Part shown: positions 1 through 7,690 of the stretch, piece by piece
How the letters are laid out: the number at the start of each line of letters is the position of its first letter
How positions within the stretch are numbered: the first letter of the stretch is position 1
NCBI GenBank assembly: GCA_964250925.1
Contig: CAXUHU010000068.1
Coordinates: 1-18,689, forward strand
Direction: 5' to 3'
Length of the DNA stretch: 18,689 nucleotides
Source: BOG-908 sp964250925
GTDB lineage: Bacteria > Pseudomonadota > Alphaproteobacteria > Acetobacterales > Acetobacteraceae
The notes under the pieces: model-generated
The model's input: the letters and a program-made list of their open reading frames with translations, nothing else
What the model was told of the DNA's origin: nothing
Databases searched by the model: none
Translations under genes and position numbers: made by a program

Positions 1-14
1 CGCCGGTGGCGGCA

Positions 15-44
15 ATGACACCCCGCCGCCGGTGGCGGCGATGA
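15..44 (+). other. Possible 9-codon upstream reading frame, copy 1
   Basis: ATG at 15 opens a frame encoding MTPRRRWRR that ends in TGA at 42-44. The stop overlaps the next ATG (41-43) in an ATGA arrangement, the usual layout for translational coupling. GGTGGCGG precedes the ATG as a weak ribosome-binding candidate. Nothing in the sequence proves that it is translated; it could simply be part of the 3' end of an upstream gene. Confidence 0.35.
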
Positions 45-70
45 CGCCCCGCCGCCGGTGGCGGCGATGA
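41..70 (+). other. Possible 9-codon upstream reading frame, copy 2
   Basis: ATG at 41 opens a second frame encoding the same peptide, MTPRRRWRR, ending in TGA at 68-70. The stop overlaps the preferred ptsP ATG at 67-69 by ATGA. Because the 26-base repeat is one base short of nine codons, each copy automatically ends on the start of the next. The frame is real in the sequence; its translation is inferred. Confidence 0.38.
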
Positions 71-2292
71 CACCGGGCCGCCGCCTGCTTGCCAGCCTGC
101 GCGAACTGCTGGCCGGCGGGCAAGCGGACTTGGCCGACATCGTCACCATCGTTGCCGCGGAGATGGGTTTTGTCGTCTGCTCGGCCTATGGTCTGCGCAA
201 CGGCGAGATACTGGAGTTGCGGGCGACGCACGGCCTGAACCTGGCGGCGGTGGGCAGAACGAAGTTGCGCGTGGGTGAGGGCATCGTTGGGCTGGTGGCG
301 GCCACTGGCCAGAAGCTCAACCTGGCCGACGCGCAGAACCACCCCGCCTTCGCTTACCGCCCGGAGACGGGAGAGGAGTCCTTTGCGTCGATGCTGGCCG
401 TGCCCGTGCGGCGCGGCGGCCGGATGCTGGGAGTCCTGGCGGTACAGGACCGCAGCGTACGCCACTACACCGACATCGAGACGGAGCTGCTCGAGACCGT
501 CGCCATGCTGTTGACCGATCTGCTGGCCGGCGCCGGCAGCGACCCGCCCGAGGGGTTCGTGGGAAGCCTGCCGCGACACTTCGATGCGAACCTGCTCTCG
601 TCCGGCATCGTGCTCGGCCGGGTGTTGCTGCAGGGCACCAACATCGCGCCCGGCAAGCTTCTTGCCGACGACCCGGCCGTCGAGATCGGTCGGCTGCAAA
701 CCGCGCTGCGCACCATGCGCGACGGGCTAGACAGCCTGATCGAGAGGCAGTTGCCCGCGCTCGTCGGCGATGCAGCAAATGACCCCCGCGACATCCTGGA
801 TGCCACACGGCAGGCCGCCGCCGGCGACGGCTGGCTGAAGCGGGTGACCGAAGCGGTCGGCAGCGGCCTGACGGCCGAGGCGGCGGTGCACCGCATCGCC
901 AACGATTTCCGTGCGCAGATGCGACGCATCGTCGATCCCTACCTGCGCGAGCGGCTGGCCGACCTTGAGGATCTGGCAGGCCGGCTGCTGGCTGCACTCA
1001 CCGGCACCGACGACACGCCGCCGGATGCTGCCGGCGCCATCCTGTTCATCCGCCGCCTGGGTCCGGCCCAGCTGCTGGATTGGCACGCCCGCGGCATCGC
1101 CGGCGTGGTGATCGAGGAGGGATCGGCCGGCGGCCACGCGGCGATCGTGGCACGCGCGCTGGGGCTGCCGGCAGCCGGCGGCGCACGCGGGGCCATCGAT
1201 GCGGCCGAAGCGGGCGACGAGGCGGTGCTGGACGCTGACGAGGGTACCCTGATCCTACGCCCCGACCCGAGCGTGCGCGAAGCCTATCACCGCGCCTTGT
1301 CCGCCCGGGCCGTGCGCAGCGCTGCCTGGGCCGAACGGCGTGACGCGCCGTCGCTCACGCGTGACGGCACGCCGTTCAGCCTGATGATGAACGCCGGGCT
1401 GGCGCTCGAACTGGACCAGTTGGCGGCCACAGGGGCGGCTGGCATCGGCCTATTCCGCACCGAGATCGCGATGATGGCGCGGGGCGACATACCGGACGTG
1501 GCCGAGCAGGCCGCGATCTATGCCCGCGTGCTGGACGTGGCCGGCGATCGCCCGGTGCTGTTCCGCACGCTCGACCTCGGCAGCGACAAGCTGCTGCCGG
1601 ATGGTCCGCGGTCCCTGGAGGACAACCCCGCCATGGGCTGGCGCAGCCTGCGGGTGGGGCTGGACCGCCCGGCCATATTGCGCCGCCAGTTGCGCGCGCT
1701 GCTGCTGGCCGCGCATGGACGTCCGCTCAGCATCATGTTCCCCATGGTGGCCACGCTCGCCGAGTTCCGGCTTGCCCGCGGCCTGCTCTACGCCGAGGCG
1801 GCGCGGGTTCGGCCTGCACCGGCCAAGCTGTCGATCGGTACGATGCTGGAGGTGCCGGCCCTGCTCTGGCAGCTGCCCGAACTTATGGCGGAGGCCGACT
1901 TCATCTCGATCGGGTCGAATGACCTGATGCAGTTCGTCTTCGCCGCCGACCGAGGCACCCCTGCTTTGGCCGAGCGTTATGATTTCCTGTCTGCGCCCAT
2001 GCTTCGCCTGATGAAGTCGGTGAGTGAGCAGGCCGCCTTGTCCGGCGTGTCGCTTTCCGTGTGTGGCGAGGCGGCTGGCCGGCCACTGGATGCCGCGGTG
2101 CTGCTGGCGCTCGGAGTGAGCCAGCTGTCGATGTCGGCCTCGGCGCTGCTCGCGGTCAAGGAAGCGCTGACGGCGCTCGACCTTGGAGCGTTTCGCTCAT
2201 TTCTGGAGACGCTGAAGCGGACGGCGGCCGCCTACACCAGCCTGCGCGAGCCGATGGCCGGCTGGGCCAGGGATCACGGTCTTTTGGTGTAG
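67..2292 (+). CDS. ptsP: Phosphoenolpyruvate-protein phosphotransferase PtsP (nitrogen-PTS enzyme I)
   Basis: This cytoplasmic protein should autophosphorylate with PEP and pass the phosphate to the nitrogen-PTS carrier NPr (PtsO), a regulatory relay rather than sugar uptake. From the ATG at 67 it is 741 residues, normal for PtsP. An N-terminal GAF sensor domain covers about 15-150, then the PEP-utiliser N domain (about 180-310), the phosphohistidine swivel domain with His357 in GGHAAIVARALG, and the C-terminal TIM barrel with GIGLFRTE (Arg464), MGWRSLR, MLEVP (Glu595), IGSNDLMQF (Asn618) and VCGEAAG (Cys666). A GTG at 58 would add three residues; ATG67 matches the family start better. The GAF domain separates PtsP from sugar-PTS PtsI. 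ptsO and ptsN are not in the window. The start lies in a tandem repeat with coupled short frames. Confidence 0.95.
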   Translation: MTPGRRLLASLRELLAGGQADLADIVTIVAAEMGFVVCSAYGLRNGEILELRATHGLNLAAVGRTKLRVGEGIVGLVAATGQKLNLADAQNHPAFAYRPETGEESFASMLAVPVRRGGRMLGVLAVQDRSVRHYTDIETELLETVAMLLTDLLAGAGSDPPEGFVGSLPRHFDANLLSSGIVLGRVLLQGTNIAPGKLLADDPAVEIGRLQTALRTMRDGLDSLIERQLPALVGDAANDPRDILDATRQAAAGDGWLKRVTEAVGSGLTAEAAVHRIANDFRAQMRRIVDPYLRERLADLEDLAGRLLAALTGTDDTPPDAAGAILFIRRLGPAQLLDWHARGIAGVVIEEGSAGGHAAIVARALGLPAAGGARGAIDAAEAGDEAVLDADEGTLILRPDPSVREAYHRALSARAVRSAAWAERRDAPSLTRDGTPFSLMMNAGLALELDQLAATGAAGIGLFRTEIAMMARGDIPDVAEQAAIYARVLDVAGDRPVLFRTLDLGSDKLLPDGPRSLEDNPAMGWRSLRVGLDRPAILRRQLRALLLAAHGRPLSIMFPMVATLAEFRLARGLLYAEAARVRPAPAKLSIGTMLEVPALLWQLPELMAEADFISIGSNDLMQFVFAADRGTPALAERYDFLSAPMLRLMKSVSEQAALSGVSLSVCGEAAGRPLDAAVLLALGVSQLSMSASALLAVKEALTALDLGAFRSFLETLKRTAAAYTSLREPMAGWARDHGLLV

Positions 2293-2387
2293 GCGACGAT
2301 GGTCCCACGCCCGGCGGGCCTCCTTATTGTAGTGTAGAGGCGACGCAGCCTGTATGACCCAAGCATCGCGATCCGGACCACGGCCTT

Positions 2388-3461
2388 ATGTCTGACACAG
2401 CCCAACGCGACGCCCGCCCGGCCGACCCCTCTGCGCCAGCGGCGAAGCTGGGTGCCGAACTCCGCCTGCGCCGGCAGAGCCTGGGCTGGGAATTGCCGGA
2501 CCTGGCGGGCAGTCTGCGAATTCGCCAATCCTACCTGGAAGCGATCGAAGCCGGCCGGATCGGCGACCTGCCGGGCACCACGTATGCCCTGGGTTTCGTG
2601 CGCGCGTACGCCTCTGCCATGGGCCTGGCCGGCGAGCAGGTGGCCAGCCGGTTCCGGGTCGAATCCGCGGACGCCAGCGTACGCCCTGCGCTCAGCTTCC
2701 CCGCCCCGGTGCCCCAGCGCGGGGTGCCGGCCGGAGCGCTGATGCTGCTTGGGCTGGTGATCCTGGCGGCAGCCTACTCCGGCTGGTACTACGTCTCCGA
2801 GCACCAACGCACGCCGCCCGAAACCGTGCCGCCGATCCCCGACCACCTGCTGCCGCACACCGCCGCCAAGCCCACGCCATCGCCGCAGGTAGCCTCCATC
2901 CTGCCTACCGCCTCGGCGCCGGCGCCGGTCCCTGCGACCGCGTTGCCCGTGCCGCCATCGTCCTCGAGCCCTGCGCAGGCGGCCAACGTATCGGTTGTGC
3001 CCGCGGCGCCGTCGCCGCCCGCCGCAGCCCGAGCCGCATCCCCCGCCTCGCCAGCTGCACCGCCCGTGGCCGCCGTGTCCGTGCCGGTGACGAGCGCCCC
3101 GGCGGGTGCTGGGCAAGCACCGGCTGCCACCGTGCCGGCCGGCACGCGCATCCTGATCAAGGCCGGTGCGGATGCCTGGGTGACCGTGAAGGCGAAATCC
3201 GGGCCGCCCGTGTTCAACAAGCTCATGCATGCCGGCGATGTTTGGCCGGTGCCGCCGGCTGCGGCTGGTCTTCTGCTGACTACGGGCAATGCCGGGGGCA
3301 CGGAGATCGATGTGGACGGCAGCCCGGTGGTCAGCCTCGGCACCAGCGGCGCCGTGCGGCGCGACCTGCCGCTCGATGCCGACATGCTGAAATCGGGCCA
3401 TCTGCCGCCCAGCGGCCACACCAAGCCCAAAACGGCGTCCGCCGAACCAGCCGCGGATTGA
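2388..3461 (+). CDS. RodZ-like membrane protein with HTH and DUF4115 domains
   Basis: This 357-residue protein is predicted to be a single-pass inner-membrane protein. Residues about 20-90 form a Cro/CI-like helix-turn-helix of the HTH_25 type (GAELRLRRQSLGWELPDLA, then RIRQSYLEAIEAGR). One membrane segment lies near 113-135. A Pro/Ala/Ser-rich periplasmic linker spans about 140-250, followed by a DUF4115 beta domain (about 255-325). This is the RodZ plan; in Escherichia coli RodZ links MreB to the cell-wall elongation machinery through a non-DNA-binding HTH. A role in cell shape is inferred from the architecture. It follows ptsP by 95 bases, an association I recall in related genomes, where ispG usually comes next; here ispG is absent. 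No clear Shine-Dalgarno is seen before the ATG. Confidence 0.85.
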   Translation: MSDTAQRDARPADPSAPAAKLGAELRLRRQSLGWELPDLAGSLRIRQSYLEAIEAGRIGDLPGTTYALGFVRAYASAMGLAGEQVASRFRVESADASVRPALSFPAPVPQRGVPAGALMLLGLVILAAAYSGWYYVSEHQRTPPETVPPIPDHLLPHTAAKPTPSPQVASILPTASAPAPVPATALPVPPSSSSPAQAANVSVVPAAPSPPAAARAASPASPAAPPVAAVSVPVTSAPAGAGQAPAATVPAGTRILIKAGADAWVTVKAKSGPPVFNKLMHAGDVWPVPPAAAGLLLTTGNAGGTEIDVDGSPVVSLGTSGAVRRDLPLDADMLKSGHLPPSGHTKPKTASAEPAAD

Positions 3462-3521
3462 TCTGGCCGCGTGTCGACACCTCGATAAGCTGGCCGCGGG
3501 CGGCGCATGCCGGAGACGTCA

Positions 3522-4178
3522 ATGGAGATCGACCACATCTTCGTGTTCGTTGGATCCGACGGAAAGGAGCTGAAATACCTCCACTCCCTAGGGTTGGTCG
3601 AGACCTACAGGCGAACGCACCCGGGCCAGGGAACACAGAACATCTGCTTCTGTTTCGACAACATGTTCATCGAGTGTCTCTGGGTGAGCGACGTCGCCGA
3701 ACTGCGCAGCGACGCCATCGCCCGCACCGGCCTGTATGAACGATCGCAGTGGCGCACGGCCCGCACCAGCCCGTTTGGGATTGCATGGCGCTCGACCGGA
3801 GAGGGCGAGGGCTTCAAGCCGGCGGTGTGGGCTTTTCGGCCACCCTACCTGCCGGCCGGAACATCGATCGACGTCAGCGTTGACGGCGACGATCCACGTC
3901 AACCGATGATGTTCAGGTCGCCGGGAGCGGTGCCTCCGGTGCAATGGCCTAGCCAACGGCGGGGGAACCTGCAGAGGTCGGCAGGGCTAGGCCGCGTTTT
4001 GGGCGTTCGGCTGGAGCTGCCTAGGGCCGTGGCTCCCAGTCCGACGTTGGCGGCACTGGCGCGCACCACGATGCTGGACGTTCGGTCGGCCGCCGCCGAC
4101 ATGCCATCCTTGACATGTGAGGTCGAGAGGCTCGACCACACGACGCCTTTGGTCATCCGCCTGCCGGTGCATGCGTAG
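3522..4178 (+). CDS. Glyoxalase-like (VOC superfamily) protein
   Basis: The start is placed at ATG 3522 (218 residues) because a GGAG lies six bases upstream (3512-3515) and the protein then opens with MEIDHIFVFV, the usual first strand of a vicinal-oxygen-chelate domain. An in-frame ATG at 3507 would add MPETS. The first 110 residues resemble the Glyoxalase_3-like group: a beta-alpha-beta start, a central FCFDNMFIECLWV strand set, and a region near FGIAWR. The second half is less conserved and may be a second, degenerate VOC repeat. The superfamily covers metal-dependent lyases, dioxygenases and resistance proteins, so the substrate cannot be named. It lies 60 bases after the RodZ-like gene and could be cotranscribed with it. 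Confidence 0.75.
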   Translation: MEIDHIFVFVGSDGKELKYLHSLGLVETYRRTHPGQGTQNICFCFDNMFIECLWVSDVAELRSDAIARTGLYERSQWRTARTSPFGIAWRSTGEGEGFKPAVWAFRPPYLPAGTSIDVSVDGDDPRQPMMFRSPGAVPPVQWPSQRRGNLQRSAGLGRVLGVRLELPRAVAPSPTLAALARTTMLDVRSAAADMPSLTCEVERLDHTTPLVIRLPVHA

Positions 4179-4263
4179 GCCAACGCTTGCCTGGCTCGGA
4201 CTTTGTCGGCGGTTCTGCACCGTCTCCGGGGCAATCTGCCCTTCAACCGTATAGGGTGAGCGC

Positions 4264-4665
4264 ATGGTCGAGGATGTATCGCCGGGGCAGGCCTGGGACG
4301 CGTTGCTGAGCGAACCCGATACGCAGCTTGTGGACGTGCGCACCGAGGCCGAGTGGCGGCACATCGGCGTGCCCGACCTCGGCCGTGCCGGGAAACAGGC
4401 GGTTCTGATCCAGTGGCAATACCCGACCGGCGCGGTGAACCCCGCCTTCGTGGACCAGCTTGAGGCGGCCGGACTGCAGCCGGGTCAGCGCCTTCTGTTC
4501 CTGTGCCGGAGCGGGGTCCGCAGCCTTGCTGCGGCGCAGGCGGCGGAGGATGCCGGCTTCCAGTCGAGCTTCAACGTCGCCGATGGCTTCGAGGGTCACG
4601 CCGATGCGCACGGTCGCCGGGGTGGCACTGGATGGAAGGCTCTGGGCCTGCCCTGGACACAGTAG
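4264..4665 (+). CDS. Rhodanese-like domain protein
   Basis: A 133-residue single-domain rhodanese-like protein, cytoplasmic as judged by the lack of a signal peptide. The N-terminal half has the family strand LVDVRTEAEW (about 22-31). The active-site loop is CRSGVRS with Cys81, the residue that carries persulfide sulfur, followed by the helix AAAQAAEDAGF and the closing NVADGFEG motif. The intact CxxGxR loop supports sulfurtransferase activity; the sulfur donor and acceptor are unknown. GGTGAG about five bases before the ATG is a plausible ribosome-binding site. It lies 85 bases after the VOC gene and converges tail to tail with the DUF2272 gene only three bases away. Confidence 0.9.
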   Translation: MVEDVSPGQAWDALLSEPDTQLVDVRTEAEWRHIGVPDLGRAGKQAVLIQWQYPTGAVNPAFVDQLEAAGLQPGQRLLFLCRSGVRSLAAAQAAEDAGFQSSFNVADGFEGHADAHGRRGGTGWKALGLPWTQ

Positions 4666-4668
4666 CGC

Positions 4669-5553
4669 CTAACGCACGTAGGCGATCTTCAGGACGACCA
4701 TCCATGGATAGCGAGTGTCCAGCACCTTGCCGTCCGGTCCTGTCAGCAGCCCGGTCGCGCCGACCGGCACGTGCTTCATCGTCACCGCGTCGTCCACGTT
4801 GCCGCCCACCACGTTCAGCGTGCCCGGCGCGCTCTGCACCACGATGTCGCAATGGCCGGGGAACGGGGCGGCGGTGGGCAGGTCGGCGAAGGTCAGCGCC
4901 GCGGAGCGGCCGCGGCCGAGGCAGATCAGGTCGCCGGGCAGCGGCGCCATGCTGGCGGGCGCATAGGCCTGCAGCACCTTGTTGGTGCCAGATGCGGCGG
5001 CGTTGATGTAGGTGGAATGGTTGGGCGAGTAGGGGAAGTCGGGGCCTGCGCCGGCGATGCGCATGACGTAGGAAATGAACGCGGCCGACCAAGCAAACGC
5101 GCTGTCGCGCCTGGCTTCGAAGATCGTGCCGGCCTCGTCGTGCATGCCGGTCCAGGCTACCTCGCGCTCGCCAGGATCCTGGCCGATCCACCAGTACTCG
5201 CCCACGCGCTGCCACAGGCCGGCTTCGCGCTCCGGCTTCTGGTCGGGCGGCGGAATAGGCCGGGTCTCCGGCGGATCGTCATCCACTGGCTGGCCGAACA
5301 AGCGCCACTCGCGCAACGCGATCGCCACCGCGTCCTGACGGCTGAACGGCTCCCACTGTGCCGAAGCGAAGGGGGGCACATGGTCGTCCAGCACGTCGGG
5401 GCCGTGGCTGGCCGGCATCTGAGTGACGGGCGTCACGCCAGCGGTGGCCTTCGGCTTCGGGGGAGCAGCACATCCGGCAAGCAACGCGATCGCCGCCAGC
5501 CCCAAGACCCGCTCAGCAACGTGTCTTACGCGGCTTGGGGTCGTAGCCGGCAA
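4669..5553 (-). CDS. DUF2272 lipoprotein (CHAP/NlpC-like fold suspected)
   Basis: Start uncertain. TTG 5553 is chosen because it gives a basic n-region (RVRHVAERV), a hydrophobic stretch and the lipobox LAGC with Cys28, so the mature protein should be a periplasm-facing lipoprotein of about 267 residues. Other starts are TTG 5505 (no basic n-region) and ATG 5604 or GTG 5613 (long overlap with the upstream gene). The body matches what I know of DUF2272: EYWWIG, SAFAWSAAFISYVMRIAG (about 151-168), a PNHSTYINAA stretch with His179, PLPGDLICL, GHCDIVV with His234, and VGGNVDDAV. The layout resembles CHAP or NlpC/P60 amidases, with Ser156 where those enzymes carry the catalytic Cys. Its start overlaps the end of the solute-binding protein gene, so the two are probably one transcript. 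Substrate unknown. Confidence 0.78.
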   Translation of the reverse strand: MPATTPSRVRHVAERVLGLAAIALLAGCAAPPKPKATAGVTPVTQMPASHGPDVLDDHVPPFASAQWEPFSRQDAVAIALREWRLFGQPVDDDPPETRPIPPPDQKPEREAGLWQRVGEYWWIGQDPGEREVAWTGMHDEAGTIFEARRDSAFAWSAAFISYVMRIAGAGPDFPYSPNHSTYINAAASGTNKVLQAYAPASMAPLPGDLICLGRGRSAALTFADLPTAAPFPGHCDIVVQSAPGTLNVVGGNVDDAVTMKHVPVGATGLLTGPDGKVLDTRYPWMVVLKIAYVR

Positions 5554-6367
5554 GGCCCGGCACGCCGTAGCCGGGCACCACCAGGTTCTCCAGGTCTTCG
5601 GCATCGGGCTCACGGCCGAACCACTGCTTGGAAAGGCGTGCCACCGTGCCGTTCGTCTTCAAGCACCGTAGGGCATCCTCCAGCTCGTCGCGCAGTTCGG
5701 TGTCCGCCCGGCGGACGGCCGCGCTTTGATGTGTGCGCGTTTCCGGCAACGACAGCCCGGTGGAGAAGTTCGCCTCCCGGCTGGCGACGTACTCCTGCAC
5801 CGGGCTGCCGCTCAGGCTGGCATCGGCCTGGCGGTTCACCACGTCCTGCGCCGCCTGCACGCCGCTGACGGCCGGCACCAAGGTGAAACCGTAACGTTGC
5901 GCGTTGCGCTCGGCCCATTCGGCGTAGGGGCTGCCCGCACGCATGGCCACCCGGCGCCCCTTCAAGTCGGCCAGCGTGCGCACCGGCTCGCCCGTGCGGG
6001 ACCCGAAACGGAACTCCGACCACACGTAGCCCTCGGTCAGCAGCATCTCGGCCGCGCGGTCCGGCGTGGCCGATATCGGTCCTGGCAGGACGTCGTAGGT
6101 GCCGCGGGCCAGTCTCTCGTCGAGCGCGGGTTCGGTTGCCGTCTCGAAGCTGATCGGGCGGCCCATCCGCGCGGCGATGAGGCGAAACAGCTCCACCGTA
6201 AACCCGCTCAGCCGGCCCTGCGCGTCCTTGACGACGTAGGGCGGGATGTCGGTCAACACCCCGGCCCGCAACGGCGCTTCCTGGGTCGGTGCCGGCGGCG
6301 TTCCCTCCTGGGCCGAGGCTGGCAGAGCCCCCAGGCAGGCCAGCAGAACAAGACAGCACACGCGCAT
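5513..6367 (-). CDS. Periplasmic solute-binding protein, family 3 (amino-acid type)
   Basis: From ATG 6367 the protein is 284 residues with a clear Sec signal peptide (MRVCCLVLLACLGALPASA, cleaved before QEG). An in-frame ATG at 6397, with AGGGGAAGGG nine bases upstream, is an equally serious start and would lengthen the n-region. The mature part has the SBP_bac_3 fold: LRAGVLTDIPPYVV, LSGFTVELFRLIAARMG, a YDVLPGPISATPDRA ligand-loop region, TLADLKGRRVAMRAGSPYAEW at the hinge, and a C-terminal NGTVARLSKQWFG helix. Such proteins deliver amino acids or related polar solutes to ABC permeases or sensors. No permease or ATPase gene is adjacent, so it may serve a distant transporter or act with the DUF2272 lipoprotein. 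The substrate cannot be read from the sequence. It is divergent from the HtrA gene. Confidence 0.85.
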   Translation of the reverse strand: MRVCCLVLLACLGALPASAQEGTPPAPTQEAPLRAGVLTDIPPYVVKDAQGRLSGFTVELFRLIAARMGRPISFETATEPALDERLARGTYDVLPGPISATPDRAAEMLLTEGYVWSEFRFGSRTGEPVRTLADLKGRRVAMRAGSPYAEWAERNAQRYGFTLVPAVSGVQAAQDVVNRQADASLSGSPVQEYVASREANFSTGLSLPETRTHQSAAVRRADTELRDELEDALRCLKTNGTVARLSKQWFGREPDAEDLENLVVPGYGVPGLAGYDPKPRKTRC

Positions 6368-6508
6368 CTGACCATGTCTCCGCAGGCAGGCCAGCATCCC
6401 CGCATGCCCTTCCCCTGGCAATGGTAACGGTGCGACCGAGTGCAACAGCGGGGGCAGGGCCGTTGGGGCATTCTTGTGACCGGCCCCCACCCATGCCAAT
6501 CATCTCGC

Positions 6509-7600
6509 ATGCGACGACTTCTTCTCTGCACCGCCATGCTGCTGGCTGCGGTCCAGGCGGCCGCTGCTCAGCCGCCAGGGCAGGCGTTGGTGCAGACGGG
6601 GCCGCTGACGTTTGCGCCGCTGGTTCGCCGTGTGGTTCCCGCCGTCGTCAACATCGCCGTCCGGATGAACGTGGCCGACCCGGCTTCCGCCTCGGCCATG
6701 CCGCCCGAGCTGAAGGGCACGCCCTTCGAGAAGACGTTTCGGGACAGGTTGCGCGGGCGGCGCGAGCAAATGATCGGCGCGGGCTCTGGCTTCGTGCTTG
6801 ACCCCGCCGGCATCATCGTCACCAACAACCACGTGGTGGGCGAGGCCGACAAGATCCTGGTCAGCTTCACCGACGGCACCGAACTGCCGGCCCGCATCAT
6901 CGGCACCGACGAGCTGACCGACATCGCGGTGATCAAGGTGGATGCCGATCACCCGTTGGCCGCCGTGCCCTGGGGCGACAGCCGCGTGGTGCAGGTGGGG
7001 GACTGGATCATGGCGGCCGGCAACCCGTTCGGCCTCGGCGGCTCGGTCACCGCCGGCATCGTCAGCGCGCGCGGGCGCGACATCGGCGCCGGGCCGTTCG
7101 ACGATTTCTTCCAGCTCGACGCGCCGATCAACCCCGGCAATTCGGGCGGCCCCAGCTTCAACATGTCGGGTCAGGTGATCGCGCTGAATACGGCCATCGT
7201 CTCGCCCACCGGCGGCTCGGTCGGCATCGGCTTCGCCATCCCGTCCGAGATCGCGTCCAAGATCGTTGACGAGCTCTTGGCTAAGGGCCACGTCGATCGT
7301 GGCTGGTTGGGCGTGGAGCTGGACACCACGGGGCACCGGCGCTCGGGTGCGGCCATCGCCTCGGTCAACCATGGCGGGCCGGCCGCGCGTGCCGGGCTTC
7401 GCGCCGGCGATCTGGTGACCGCGATCAACGGCGAGCGTGTGGAGAGCACGCGCGAGCTGATCCGCGACGTCTCGTCGGTCAACCCCGGCGCTGCCGCCAG
7501 GCTGCGCGTGCGGCGCGGCGCCCAGAACCTCGACGTGACCGTGATGGTGGGCAAGCGCCCGCCGGAGCCGCCACAGGCCGAGGGCGAGGGCGATCAGTGA
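6509..7600 (+). CDS. HtrA/DegP-type periplasmic serine protease, single PDZ domain
   Basis: ATG 6509 gives 363 residues that open with a signal peptide (MRRLLLCTAMLL...AAAA, cleaved before QPPG). A longer in-frame start at 6440 would put non-signal sequence in front. The trypsin-like domain has the full triad: His108 in VTNNHVVG, Asp138 in LTDIAVIKV and Ser212 in NPGNSGGP. The AGNPFGLGGSVTAGIVSARGR segment is typical of HtrA. Only one PDZ domain follows (about 262-349) before a short acidic tail, whereas DegP and MucD have two. HtrA proteases degrade or refold damaged envelope proteins. The gene lies 90 bases upstream of a response regulator and kinase, a common context for stress-controlled proteases. 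No strong Shine-Dalgarno precedes the start. Confidence 0.92.
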   Translation: MRRLLLCTAMLLAAVQAAAAQPPGQALVQTGPLTFAPLVRRVVPAVVNIAVRMNVADPASASAMPPELKGTPFEKTFRDRLRGRREQMIGAGSGFVLDPAGIIVTNNHVVGEADKILVSFTDGTELPARIIGTDELTDIAVIKVDADHPLAAVPWGDSRVVQVGDWIMAAGNPFGLGGSVTAGIVSARGRDIGAGPFDDFFQLDAPINPGNSGGPSFNMSGQVIALNTAIVSPTGGSVGIGFAIPSEIASKIVDELLAKGHVDRGWLGVELDTTGHRRSGAAIASVNHGGPAARAGLRAGDLVTAINGERVESTRELIRDVSSVNPGAAARLRVRRGAQNLDVTVMVGKRPPEPPQAEGEGDQ

Positions 7601-7690
7601 GAGACAGTTGTCAGTTGCCGATTACCGGTTGCCGGACGGCGCTGGGGCATCTGCTTTTGAACACTGGCAACTGAAAACTGGAAGCTGACT
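7601..7690. promoter_or_regulatory. AT-richer intergenic region with inverted and repeated CAGTTG elements
   Basis: This 90-base gap before the response regulator is visibly poorer in G+C than its flanks. It contains a perfect 9-bp inverted repeat, TCAGTTGCC (7611-7619) and GGCAACTGA (7666-7674), plus further partial copies (ACAGTTG, CGGTTGCC, AAAACTG). GGAAG at about 7680-7684, six bases before the ATG at 7691, is a good ribosome-binding site. It may be an operator for the downstream regulator or a dispersed repeat; the sequence alone cannot decide. Confidence 0.5.

Larger units (their letters stand above)
1..77 (+). repeat. 26-bp tandem repeat (about three copies) running into the ptsP start
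   Basis: A unit beginning CGCCGGTGGCGGCRATGAC recurs with an exact 26-base period: the T of GGTGG lies at 7, 33 and 59, and an ATG lies at 15, 41 and 67. The third copy diverges after ATGACACC, where it becomes ptsP coding sequence. The array is cut by the window edge, so more copies may lie to the left. Each copy carries a G-rich GGTGG stretch just before its ATG, so the unit looks like a duplicated translation start region of ptsP. The left part may also be the 3' end of an upstream gene; stops at 16-18, 42-44 and 68-70 are available in the three frames. Confidence 0.85.

Noticed and set aside
1..77. Short direct repeats as a CRISPR array
   Set aside because: The copies are contiguous with no unique spacers and run into the ptsP start.
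2274..3419. Long minus-strand reading frame opposite the RodZ-like gene
   Set aside because: Low-complexity Gly/Arg-rich translation produced by the Pro/Ala-rich linker on the other strand; no domain or start signal.
4771..5868. Long plus-strand frame opposite the DUF2272 and solute-binding genes
   Set aside because: It crosses two well-supported genes antisense and has no recognisable motif; a high-GC shadow.
6500..7372. Long minus-strand frame opposite the HtrA-type protease
   Set aside because: His/Asp/Gly-rich shadow translation; the plus strand has the full catalytic triad.
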